The position numbers and the translations under genes are program-made. Under the pieces are notes generated by a model that saw only the letters and a list, made by a program, of their open reading frames with translations, was not told where the DNA came from and ran no database searches. A stretch of DNA of 64,000 nucleotides from Blastocladiella emersonii ATCC 22665 (Eukaryota > Blastocladiomycota > Blastocladiomycetes > Blastocladiales > Blastocladiaceae), in the NCBI GenBank assembly GCA_025594325.1, contig JANHCV010000003.1, forward strand, positions 1,612,001-1,676,000, in the 5' to 3' direction. This document shows positions 1 to 9,688 of the stretch, one piece after another. Each line of letters opens with the position of its first letter. The stretch's first letter is position 1.

Positions 1-26
1 ATCTTCTAACCATCGCCATCTGTTAG

Positions 27-1244
27 TACTTTATCTGCCGCGGCAAGGTCGAGGTCGTGTCGGACGACCTGCTCGAAGTCTACGACGCCATGGGCGAGGG
101 CACCTTCTTCGGCGAGGTGTCCCTGCTGCTGTCGTGCCCGCGCACCGACAACATCCGCGCGGCGACGCACTGCGACATCCGCGTGCTGTCCAAGCCTGAC
201 CTGGACCAGATCCTCGAGCACTTCCCGGACATGGCCGAGCGCATCTACGCCAAGGCGCAGGAGCGCGTGCGCAAGCACACGATGCGCGCGTCCATCAACT
301 CGCTGACGCCCATGACCGACATCCACGTCTCGGCGTCCCGGTTTGCCGCCGCCGGCGCGTCGCGTAGCTCGGTCGCGATCCCGCACGGCGGCGGCGCCGC
401 CGACTTTATGCGCGCCGCCGCCGCGTCCACGCCGGGCCTCCAACACCACTACCACCACCACGCGGGGCTCGGCATCAACACGAGCACCGGCATGATGCCC
501 ATGAACCCGGGCGCCGCCAAGCTCAGCGGCAGCGACCCGGTGCACCCGGGCGGCGCTGGCGCTATGTCGATGAGCGGCCCGCTCACGCCCGTCCAGCACC
601 CCGCCAACGCGGTCGCCGCCACGGCGTACGTCGGCGGCGGGAACATCCACACGGACCACCTCACGTCCGCGGCGGGGATGCCCACGACCACGTCGCACGG
701 GACAGGTGGCGGCAACATCGGTCTGCCCGGCCAGCACCCGCCCGCGATGCCGTCGGCGCCGCAAGCCGCGAGCACGGAATCGCAGTCGTCGGTCCCCGGC
801 GCCGCGCTGATGATGGGCCTGCTGCGCGGCCGCACCAACGCCGTGTCGGAGACAGTCGGCCGGCGGCCGACGGTGCACGGGTCGGCGACGCAGACATCGG
901 TGGCGTCGTACCACGGGACGCAGGCGTCGCTCGCGGACCCGAGCGGGAACGGGAACGGGCACGGGAGCGGCGGCGGCATGGGCGTCGCGGCTGCGGACGA
1001 CGGGTTGCGGCGCACGTCGTACAGCGCGTACAACTCGACGGCGACGGTGGCCACGTCCGCGACGGTGCCGTCGGCGCTCGCGGGGATCGCGCAGGGCGCG
1101 AACCTCAGCGGGCTCCCGCAGGACCCGGCGCTCCCGGCGCCGCGCCGCGCGCGGCGCGCGTCTGAGCAGGGCGCCAACTTGATCTACGGCCGGCCGAGTA
1201 CCCGCGGCGGACCGGATCCGTTTGGGCCCGCGCGCTTCTTTTGA
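27..1244 (+). CDS. Cyclic nucleotide-gated (HCN/CNG-type) channel, C-terminal part (5' partial)
   Basis: The window opens in an intron (branch-like CTAAC at 6-10, acceptor TAG at 24-26) and the reading frame continues from 27. The first ~85 residues are the second half of a cyclic-nucleotide-binding domain: YFICRGKVEVV, then the phosphate-binding-cassette region GEGTFFGEVSLLLSCPRT and a C-helix ending near HFPDMAERIY. The cassette wording (FGE...CPRT) resembles voltage-gated HCN/CNG/EAG channels more than PKA regulatory subunits, which carry a FGELAL...RAAT pattern. The remaining ~310 residues are low complexity (Ala, Gly, Ser, His, Met), presumably a disordered cytoplasmic tail. Blastocladiella has a cGMP-gated K+ channel working with a rhodopsin-guanylyl cyclase, so an orthologue is a reasonable inference. 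The transmembrane part lies outside the window, so a soluble CNB protein is not excluded. The stop TGA is at 1242-1244. Confidence 0.7.
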   Translation, partial: YFICRGKVEVVSDDLLEVYDAMGEGTFFGEVSLLLSCPRTDNIRAATHCDIRVLSKPDLDQILEHFPDMAERIYAKAQERVRKHTMRASINSLTPMTDIHVSASRFAAAGASRSSVAIPHGGGAADFMRAAAASTPGLQHHYHHHAGLGINTSTGMMPMNPGAAKLSGSDPVHPGGAGAMSMSGPLTPVQHPANAVAATAYVGGGNIHTDHLTSAAGMPTTTSHGTGGGNIGLPGQHPPAMPSAPQAASTESQSSVPGAALMMGLLRGRTNAVSETVGRRPTVHGSATQTSVASYHGTQASLADPSGNGNGHGSGGGMGVAAADDGLRRTSYSAYNSTATVATSATVPSALAGIAQGANLSGLPQDPALPAPRRARRASEQGANLIYGRPSTRGGPDPFGPARFF

Positions 1245-1381
1245 GTAGGACGGTGGTGGGTTGCGCAAGGAAGGAAGGGGGGAATATTTGCTGTTATTCG
1301 CGTATACATTGGTCAGAAACAAAATGGGGGACACGGGGAAGCGAGCGGGAGTCGAGGGAAGGTCGAACTGAGAGCCGACGT

Positions 1382-2605
1382 CTACAGGGTGATGACGGGC
1401 AGCTCCTCGTCGACGGGCATGGGCACCTGGGCGTGGGCCTGGTGCTCGATGCCGAGCAGCTTGGACCAGTGCGCGGCGGCCTGGATGGTGCGGGTGGCCT
1501 TGCGCAGCTTGTCGACGGCGCCGAGCGACTTGGAGTTGGCGCGGATCGCGGGCAGGAGGTCGCTGGGCGTGACGGCGCCGGCAGCCGCCGTGGCAGCGGC
1601 AGCGCCGCCCTTGGGCGGGAGCGAGGCGAGCCACGGGTGGGCGAGAGCCTGGCGGGCGGTCATGCGCTCGTTGGGGTCGAGCTTGAGCAGGCCGCGGATA
1701 AAGTCCTTGGCCACGTCCGAGACGTGGGTCCAGTACTCCTTGGGCTCGAAGGCGTAGTCGGCGCGGATGATGGCCTGGATCTCGTCGACGGTGGTGTTGC
1801 GGTCGAAGGGCGTGTACCCGGACAGGAGGAAGTAGGCGATCACGCCAATGGCCCACATGTCGACGGGCTTGGAGTAGGCGAGGCGCTGGAGAATCTCGGG
1901 CGACATGAAGCCGGGGGTGCCGCAGGTGGTGGTGAGGAGCGGGTACGACTCGGACTCGAGGCAGCGGGCGAGGCCGAAGTCGGCGATGAGCAGGTCGGCG
2001 TCCTCGGCCTCGGTGCGGAACAGGAGGTTCTCGGGCTTGAGGTCGCGGTGCACGATACCCTTGTCGTGGAGGTAGGCGACGGCGTCGACGATGGTACGCA
2101 CGATCATGGCCGCGTCCTGCTCGTAGTAGTGGCCGCGGTTCACGATGCGGTAGAAGAGCTCGCCGCCGCGACACAGGTCCATGACCAGGTACAGGTTGTT
2201 GGACGACTCGAAGTAGTCGACGAGCGAGATGAGGTTCGGGTGGCCCTGCGACACCTGCTTGAGGATGCTGATCTCGTTGAGCACCATGTGCTCGCGGCCC
2301 TTGAGCAGCGCCTTGGAGAATACCTTGATGGCGAAGCTAATGGACGTGAACGGGTGGGTGGGTGGTGAGTCGCGCGGGTGGCGGGTTGGTCGCGCGCGCG
2401 AGGTTGACGCAATCAACGTACGGCTCACCGGTGCGAATGTGGAAGCCCTCCTTGACCTTGGCGTAGGTGCCCTCGCCGAGCACCTTGCCAACCTTGTACT
2501 CGCTGAACGGAGGGGCGAGCGAGCAAGGCATGTGAGTTGGGCGGCGGTGCGATGCCGGCCGAGTCGCAGCAGCGCGTACCAGGGGCGCACAGCGGGATCC
2601 GTCAT
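1382..2605 (-). CDS. CaMK-family serine/threonine protein kinase
   Basis: Three exons: 2580-2605, 2422-2502 and 1382-2336, total 1062 nt, giving 353 residues; phases agree at both introns (GTACGC and GTACGT donors). The kinase domain begins almost at the N-terminus: glycine loop GEGTYAKV (about residues 18-25), ATP-lysine in FAIKVF, catalytic loop HRDLKPEN, DFG motif, activation segment CGTPGFMSPE, substrate region GYTPFDRN, and end near RQALAHPWL. This order and wording are typical of CaMK/CaMKI kinases. The ~75-residue tail has Ala-rich and basic stretches (KLRKATRTIQAAAHW) that could be an autoinhibitory or calmodulin-binding segment, but that is inference. The start ATG at 2605 was chosen because the 26-nt first exon splices in frame onto the glycine-loop exon; a longer upstream exon cannot be excluded. 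The neighbouring oxidase gene gives no functional clue. Confidence 0.85.
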   Translation of the reverse strand: MTDPAVRPWYALLRLGRHRTAAQLTCLARSPLRSASTRLARCSARAPTPRSRRASTFAPVSRTLIASTSRARPTRHPRDSPPTHPFTSISFAIKVFSKALLKGREHMVLNEISILKQVSQGHPNLISLVDYFESSNNLYLVMDLCRGGELFYRIVNRGHYYEQDAAMIVRTIVDAVAYLHDKGIVHRDLKPENLLFRTEAEDADLLIADFGLARCLESESYPLLTTTCGTPGFMSPEILQRLAYSKPVDMWAIGVIAYFLLSGYTPFDRNTTVDEIQAIIRADYAFEPKEYWTHVSDVAKDFIRGLLKLDPNERMTARQALAHPWLASLPPKGGAAAATAAAGAVTPSDLLPAIRANSKSLGAVDKLRKATRTIQAAAHWSKLLGIEHQAHAQVPMPVDEELPVITL

Positions 2606-3296
2606 GGTTACTCGTTTCACGGTGCGTGTCTAGACGAAGAACAGCAAGAGCGGCACCGCGCATCGGCGCGGCGTGAGCGACGAGTCCGCGAAGGTGGCGG
2701 CGGGCCAAGCAGCGAGCACGACGCGTTGGAGGCCTCCTCTCACGCCCTCCGCCGGCAGTTGCATAGTGTCGTAGCATACATGGCTGGTCTCGAGTTTGGG
2801 AGGGGAGAGAGAGTCGGGTGGAAGAGGCGGGGCGAGGTGAAAGGCGGCGCGGCGACCTTTTTGACGCGCACGTTTTTTCGTTCCGACCGACCAGCCCGCT
2901 CGCTTTGGAAACCGCGTGCCGACCTCGTCGCCTTCGCCTTCTCTCGCCGGCGACCACGCACCCGGCCGTGAAACAACTCGCCCCGTCCCCATGACGGCGG
3001 GCTTGGTCGTGGCCGCCCAGACAAGGGTGCCTGCGAGGGAGGCGCGTGATGCCCGAGCGAGGGGACCCCTCCCGTGGCCATGGCCATGGTCGCGGGGGCC
3101 ACTCCACATGGCGAGCAAGACCGACTCGAGCTGAACCGGGACGCGACGCTCACGGAGAGACATGGGCAGGTGGATGAGCGCAAGTAATGGGGTGGAATAT
3201 ATTGTTAACTCTTCACATCAGCGGCGAGACACGGCGTGTCTCCAACTTCTTTCTCCTTGTTCTCCTCCTTGTCGACGTGGCCATGACCACCGACAT
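2606..3296. other. Intergenic region between the kinase start and the acyl-CoA oxidase stop
   Basis: About 690 bp. It should contain the promoter of the kinase gene (reading leftwards) and the 3' UTR of the oxidase gene. It carries C/T-rich stretches and the palindromic run CCATGGCCATGG near 3074-3087. No further gene or RNA is recognisable. Confidence 0.5.
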
Positions 3297-5670
3297 CTAC
3301 TCGTCGTCGAGCTCGGGCGCGTCCATCTCGTCCATGCTGCGGTGCAGCAGCGGCTTGATGGTCGACTCAAAGTACGGGTGCTCCTTGAGCGTCGGGTTGA
3401 GGCGGCGCACCTGGTCAAAGTAGTGCTCGTAGATGTTGCCGTCCTTGCGCCCGAACGGCGAGTTGACCACGTAGTCGGACAGGTTGAAGGCGTCGACGAG
3501 CGGCACCGCGTCGCGCCGCACCTCCTTGAGCAGCGCGTTGACGTGCGCCTGGATCGCGCCAATCTGCGCCGCCGACAGGTACCCGGACTGCAGGAACACG
3601 CCCGCGTTCTCCGACACGGTGTGCGCGCCGTACAGGAGCAGCAGCCGGACGAGCGTCGGGCGCAGCGCCGCGGGCACCGACGCGTCGTCGACGACGGCAT
3701 CGGCGAACCGGTCGAACAGGTACCCGGCGCTGTGCACCTTGGCCGCCATGAACCGCGCGTGCGCGCACTCCTCGTACGCCTTCTCGACGTCCTTGGTCGC
3801 CTTGTACGCGGCCTCGAACTCGAGCGCCGCCTTGTGCACCATGGTCGCGGCAGCCACCGCGAACGCCTCGCGCAGCACCGCGGGCGTCAGCGACTCGGGC
3901 GCCGTGAGCGGGTCCGCGCACTGGCGCGACAGGATGCCCGGGAGCTCGCCGAGGTACGCGATGCCCGTGGGCTTGGGCTTGGCGCCCGTCTTGGCCGCCT
4001 TGGCCGCCGCCGCCACGGCCTCGCGGTAGCTCGACACGAGGTACCGGCCCGACTGCAGCGTGAGGATCGTGTTGTCGCCCTCCCACGTGCACTGCACCGC
4101 CCAGTGCGACGCCATGGCCGAGAGCTCCGTGTAGGAACTGTAGCCGTGGCCGCCGAGCGACTGGCGGCACTGCTCGATAATGTTGAGCGTGGCCCACGTG
4201 CAGTGCGCCTTGAGACCCGCCGACGTGGCGTGCGTGCTCTTGAGCGTCGCCAGCACAGGCGCCATGTCGTCGCCGGGGCGCGCCGACTCGAGCTTGTCCA
4301 TGAGGTCGACGTACATCTTGTCCATCTGGACGCCCGTGAAGTGCATGGCCATGGTCTGCGCGAGCAGCGTCAGGATGCGGTGCTGGTGGATCGTGTAGTC
4401 GAGCAGCTTGGTCTCGTCGGCGGCGCCCGGGCTGGCGAACTGGCGGCGGATCGCCGCGTACCGCGTGGCAATCGTCAGGGCCTTCTTGGCCGTGTTGCCC
4501 GAGTCGACGACCATGGCAACGCGGCCCTGGATCAGCGCGCCGTACGCGAGCTGCGCCATGGGCGGGTCCACGACCGTGCCGTCGCGCAGCACCTTGGAGT
4601 ACTTCATGAGCATGTACGACCGCGGAATGCGCACGTTGGTGAACTGGATGTAGCCGCTACGCGAGGTCGTGGGAGAAGGGTTAGTGCTCGTCGAGAGAAC
4701 TCGCGAAGCGAGAAAACGTACTTGTCGATGCCGTCACGGCCCATCTTCTTGCCAATGTCGCCAATGGTGATGCCGGGCAGCAGCTTGAAGGTCTTGGGGT
4801 CGCGGAGGGGCACGACAAACACCTTGACGCCGTGGCGCTTGCCGTTGACGATCAGCTGCGCGTACACGGCCGCGTGTGTCGCGGACTGGGCGGCGCCGCC
4901 TACAGAGAGCGGGTATCAGCCAAGTTCGCGTAGAGCAACGAGGAGGACGATAAAAACCAATCCACCACTTCGAACTCGCGGTTATTGAAGGGGAGATGCG
5001 TTAGTAAGTGTCGGGAACCGAGTTGACGACGTGGGAGACATACGCAGTGATCGAAGGCGTGTGGACGATGAACTCGTCCGAGGCAGCGTCGAAGGTCGAG
5101 ATCGTCTCGAGGCCCTGGACGTAGGAGCCGTGGCCGAGCTCGGTCATGGCAAAGCAGCCGTACATGCCGTTGACGGTCAGGGCGCCCTTGGAGACCCAGA
5201 AGGCCATCTGCGAGGACGTCGCCTGCGACTGCAGGGCGCCGAAGAAGAGGCCGTAGTGCACGCCGAGACGGGTCCAGTAGGCTGGGTCGACGAGCGAGAT
5301 GGTGTTCATGCGCTGGCGGAAGATGTGCACGGGCTCGTTGGCGAGGTAGTGGAGAATGCTGCGGTTTTTGGCCATGGTGCGCTCGCGGACCTCAGCCAGC
5401 GACAGGTTGGCCGAGTCGTCCATGCGCCACAGCGGGTCGCGTTCGAGGTCGAGCATGAACTTCTCCTTGAGCTATACGGCGGCGAGGGGTCGGGTCAGTC
5501 TCGCCGGCCGCGAGCCCAACCCAGCAGCGACGGCCACGCACCGCGGTAGCCTCGGGACTGCCGTCGAGGAAGTGGGTCATCTCGCGGACCGGGAAGCGCG
5601 GGTTGACGCGCTCCTCGGCGAGCGACTGCATCTCCTTGTTGAGCGGCGTGTAGTAGGGCTTTGCGTCCAT
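3297..5670 (-). CDS. Acyl-CoA oxidase (peroxisomal beta-oxidation)
   Basis: Five exons: 5542-5670, 5044-5471, 4958-4974 (a 17-nt micro-exon), 4722-4899 and 3297-4656; total 2112 nt, 703 residues, normal for the family. The product oxidises acyl-CoA to trans-2-enoyl-CoA with FAD and O2, the first step of peroxisomal beta-oxidation. Visible signatures are the N-terminal alpha domain (MTHFLDG... LHYLANEP), the flavin-binding stretch [20 protein letters not shown], the [19 protein letters not shown] region built across the micro-exon, [17 protein letters not shown], and the C-terminal acyl-CoA oxidase domain ([12 protein letters not shown]... [19 protein letters not shown]). The C-terminus reads [12 protein letters not shown], with no PTS1 tripeptide, and no clear PTS2 is seen near the N-terminus, so import may be non-canonical as proposed for yeast Pox1. 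A TATA-like element lies about 95 bp upstream of the ATG. Confidence 0.92.
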
Positions 5671-5762
5671 GGTGAGCGTGCGTCGAGTCGGCGGTGCGTG
5701 CGCGGTGTGGGCGGGCAGCAGCGATCAAGGGAGAGCGGAAGGGTTGCAAGGGGACCCGACCG

Positions 5763-5770
5763 AATTTATA
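5763..5770 (-). promoter_or_regulatory. TATA-like element upstream of the acyl-CoA oxidase gene
   Basis: On the minus strand this reads TATAAATT, 93-100 bp upstream of the oxidase ATG, in a GC-rich setting where such an AT run stands out. Position and sequence fit a core-promoter TATA box; this is inference from sequence only. Confidence 0.45.
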
Positions 5771-6142
5771 GTCGGTCGCCCGTGGGGCGCCGATGAAAAG
5801 ACTTTTCGGATCGCTCTCGGGCCAGCGCCGTGAAAACTGGGCGACGCGTTTCTCTTCGTCTCACGCGACCAGGGCATCCACGCGAACTGACGTCACTCGT
5901 GGCGGTGGCTCAAACCGCATGACCACCGCGATCACGAAGCTCATCAGCGGGCGCGTGTCCTTGACCTTCGCGGCGGCTTAGGGACCACACCTCGCGGAGC
6001 GTAAGTAGCTGTGGTTTCCAGCGAGCCGTCATAGTCATGGCTTACCAAGCGCACGTTTCGCATGCTCGCGACGGTGCGACACGCCAGCCGACCGGCTGGT
6101 CGCGACCGTGACCTAACAAATACTCTGTATCTCACACCAAGC
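5771..6142. other. Intergenic region upstream of the oxidase
   Basis: About 370 bp between the oxidase promoter and the 3' end of the receptor-like gene. No open reading frame with family resemblance and no RNA gene seen. Confidence 0.4.
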
Positions 6143-9100
6143 TCACTGCCGCTCCACGCGCACAACAATAGGAACGCGAACCACGAGCTTGAACTCGGTC
6201 CCATCGCCGGAGTTGACCCGCGGCATGCGCTGCTCAACCGACCCGCCCAAGCGCGCGGTCATCTGCGTTAGCGCCGCGAACGTGAGCGCCACGTTGCCGA
6301 ACCGCGCGCCGCGCGAGCCGAGCGACAGGTCGAGGTCTTGGTACTGCTCCGAGCCAGCAGCGTTAGTGGCCGCGGACGCGTCGCCGCCACCCGATGGGGG
6401 CCGGATCGTGATGCACCCGGGCGCGACGCGGCTGATCATCACCGACAGACTGACTTCGAGGGGCGCCGTGGACGAGTCGCTCCGCAACGAACGCGAGTGG
6501 CGCGGTGCGAGACTCGAGTCCCACGGAGTTGCTGGCGTCGGCTGGTTGATTGGCGGACCCATGGGATCTTCGGCGGGCACGACTGTCATGAGTACGAGCC
6601 AGCGTGCGAGCGGAAGCGACGCGCCGACCCCGACGGCGACCGTCTTGGCTAGTACGGCGCGAAGCCCGGTGCCCGCGTCCGAGTCGAGGAACCGCGCGGC
6701 AGCCACGGACTGCTGCGCGTCGAGACCGTCCAGCTGCATGTCGTTAAGGATCGCGAGCTGCTTGGCCTGCACCATCGGCCGGCGCTGATCGAGAGCGGCG
6801 TCGATGATGCGGGCGAAGCACAGCCTCGAGTGGTTGAGCGGGACCGCCGACTCTAGGCGAAGCGAGTGCGTCAGCAGCGGGCGGAATAGCGATGCCAGCG
6901 AACCCGGCCACGTCGTCAAGCATGGCCTTCATGTGCCGCGCCGCCTCGCTCGCGTCCGCCAGCTCGCCGACGCGACCTCGCTCCTCGAGCAGCTCGTCGG
7001 CGTTCGACAGGTCCGTGACCATATCGCACGCGAGGTCGGCGACGCTGCCCAGAATGAAGCCAAGTAGCCGATCACGCGCTTGGGCTGCCTCCGTCGCGCA
7101 TCGGCCAAGCGCGGCCGCGACGCGGACGTGCTCGACCTGGTCCGAAATATCGTGGAAGAGGATGATCTGCGCAAACTCGTCGGCGACCGTGTGCCGCGAC
7201 ATGACCTCGTGGGCGGCAGCGGGACCGTGCACCGTGACCACGGGCGAGACGGTCCATGGCCGCGCCGAGTTGCGCTGATGCTGGTCGACAATCTCGCTCG
7301 CCTCGACGATGCTGATCGAGAGCTGGACGGGAAGCGTCGACCCATCACTGCGTCGCACCGTGCCCTCGCGTGTACCGGGCTCAAGTGGGAGCGATCGAGG
7401 CGGGGCAAGCGTGGTGCTGCTGCGCGAAGAGCTCAGAGTCGAGGAGCTCGTGGCTGACGCGATGGTAGTCGAAGTCGAGCGCGAGCGCGAGTCCGAAGAA
7501 GTTGATTGAGAGGACGCGGGAGAGAGGTGAAAGGGAGGAGGCTGGCCGCCGTCATTGCTCACAACGAGCAAGGCCGAGACGTGCATCTGGTTCAGCTCGG
7601 CCATGCAGTAGCTCGTGATCTCCATGGTCGCATCGTTGACGCCGATAATCCGGCCGTCTGAGTCGAGCAGGACCATGGCATCGGGAATCGCCTGCGTGAT
7701 AGCCTTCGAGTACTCCTGCAACGTCCCCAGAAGTCGCTCCTGCACGCGGAGCTGGTGCAGGGTCTGCTGCGAGACAATGACGCGCTTGAGGCCGCGACGC
7801 GCGAGCTCGGCCATGAGCACAAACGACGCAAGAACCACGCCGAAGAGAACCCACGACCAGGTGGTACGGAAGCGCGCGCGATACGGTCGAGACGGCGTGC
7901 ACTCGGCGGTCCACGGCGACTCGTTAACCGCGTGGAACGGGAGAACGTAGCGGTCGCTGGCAACGAGGTCAGCCGGGTCCGTCGGTCCGTAAGTGAAGAC
8001 TTTCTCATTTGTCTGCGGATAGACGATGCGAAGGGCCGCCTCGGTTTGTGTCGGCACGCCGCGCGTATGGTCCAATACTTCGGTAAAGAGGTCACTGAGG
8101 AGCATGGACACGGCGACGAACCAGTGCGTGAACGGAGTGAGCGTCGTCGCCACCGGTCGCGGGCGGGCGGCCAGGAACGCGATCATGCCGATCTGATTGA
8201 TGTCGACGAGGAGGACGGGCGGCGTGATGGCCCATACTCGAGTGCGATTCGTTTCAAGCACGGCCCGACGTCGAGCAAGCGACGACATGATGTTCATGCC
8301 CACAATCGACAGAGTGAAGCGGGCCTCCGGGAATCTAGACGTCACGGTCGGGTCACGGCGTACAGTGAGTTCGAGGCGTCGGTCGAGCTGCGGTTGTTTG
8401 ATCCCACTAATTCAAGGACGAACGTACATGATCGGGAGCGGGAGGGCGACTTGATCATGAGCGACAAGCGAGGAGTCGTTGTTCCAAAACCGCTTGCCGT
8501 AGACAGACTCAAAGAGCGGGACCTGGCTCGGCGCAATCACGGGCATCATGGCGACGCTAAAGGTGATGCTCGGATTGAAGGACGAGCGCTTGATGAACCG
8601 AATGAACGTATCTACAAATTGCTCGAGTCCGGTTCGGGATGAGTTCATGCGCTTCGTGCTTAAGGACCGTAAAGGTCGCGCACCGTTGGTCACCTCGGAG
8701 CTCGAGGTCGTGAAAGCGGCCACATTCTCAACGTATTGCTTGAGGCGGACCTGCAATACCGTCTCGAGCGACCGGACACTAAGCTGGCATTGCGTGCGAA
8801 AGTCGCGCTGGAAGGTGCGCGTCTCGACACCGTTGAACCAAAGTAGCAGGCCGAGCACAGCGCCTAGCGACGCGGAGTGAGGCATCATCGTATAACACTT
8901 CCCGCACTGCACCTTGACAGCGTACCGATACCGATCAAGGCGATGATGATCCCGACAATCAGCGGCAGCCAGTTCGAGGAGCGGACATTAGACCGTGCGA
9001 GAAGCTTCAAGACCCACGACTTGCCGGCATGCGAATCCACGCTCACGGCGTGCGCGCGAAACGGTGGCGGCCGCTGCCAGGACATGCGCATGTCGTTGTG

Positions 9101-9469
9101 GCTGAGAATCGTTTCGTTCAGGGCAAGGTCATGGTCGGTCGGCAGAGGCATCGGGTCGGGACTGATCCGCCACGTATACGCGCTGCCCTCGCCGCCGTCC
9201 ATGACAGGAACTCGCGCTGGCGCAGTCCGCGGAGCAGCTCTGGGAACCGCACACTGCACCGACGGCGAGCCCATGCGCTCGCGTGAACTCTCAGTCTGGA
9301 TGAAGCGAGAGAGCCGAGGAGCGTGCCGTGGAAGTGGTTCCATCGACGGGGACGTGGGCGGCGACCGGCCACCGATCAGCGGTGCGTCGCTCGCTGTACT
9401 CGGCGACGGCGCGTCGCTGGCGAGCGGGTCGTACAGCCGCCGCATACTCCCAGTTGCATGATGATTCAT
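6143..9469 (-). pseudogene. CHASE/PAS sensor histidine-kinase-like membrane receptor, probably degraded
   Basis: Reading leftwards. Exon 1 (8926-9469) encodes a Ser/Pro-rich cytoplasmic leader, then a membrane segment ending WLPLIVGIIIALIGIG; exon 2 (about 8428-8863) continues LGLLLWFNGVET and a CHASE-like extracytoplasmic domain (FQRDFRTQCQLSVRSLE... FIRFIKRSSFNPSITFS). From about 8385 the frame resumes with RFPEARFTLSIVGM, a second membrane segment (WSWVLFGVVLASFVLMAELA), a PAS-like domain (YSKAITQAIPDAMVLLDSDG RIIGVNDATMEITSYCMAEL) and a DHp-like helix region without an obvious phospho-accepting H box. The C-terminal ATPase-like end (RFGNVALTFAALTQMTARLG) is only reached by a frame change near 6890. 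A second frame problem lies at the intron near 8400-8427, where only an implausibly short 21-nt intron keeps the frame. I read this as a decaying sensor kinase paralogue; sequencing errors or unusual splicing are alternatives. Confidence 0.6.
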
Positions 9470-9688
9470 TGGCTTACGTCGACGCTTTCATTGTGGCAAG
9501 GGACCGTGCCGAGCCTGCCTTGAGGTGCTCGAGTGAGAACTCGCGCAAGCCCCCTTGCACGCGGTGGCGCGACGCGTCTTCGCCACCGCAAAGTCGCTCC
9601 GGCCTCAGCCCGTTGCGTCGCTCGTCCCCCTCCGTATCAAAAAAGTGTCGACAGCAAACACAGAATTCATCAACAAACAGTCGGACCC

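Noticed and set aside
3162-4988. 608-codon plus-strand frame across the acyl-CoA oxidase
   Set aside because: Antisense shadow of the oxidase exons; composition is Arg/Val/His-rich and motif-free.
6744-8345. Treating the receptor gene as one intact histidine kinase
   Set aside because: No intron with usable sites resolves the frame change near 6890, and the intron near 8400-8427 keeps frame only if it is 21 nt long.
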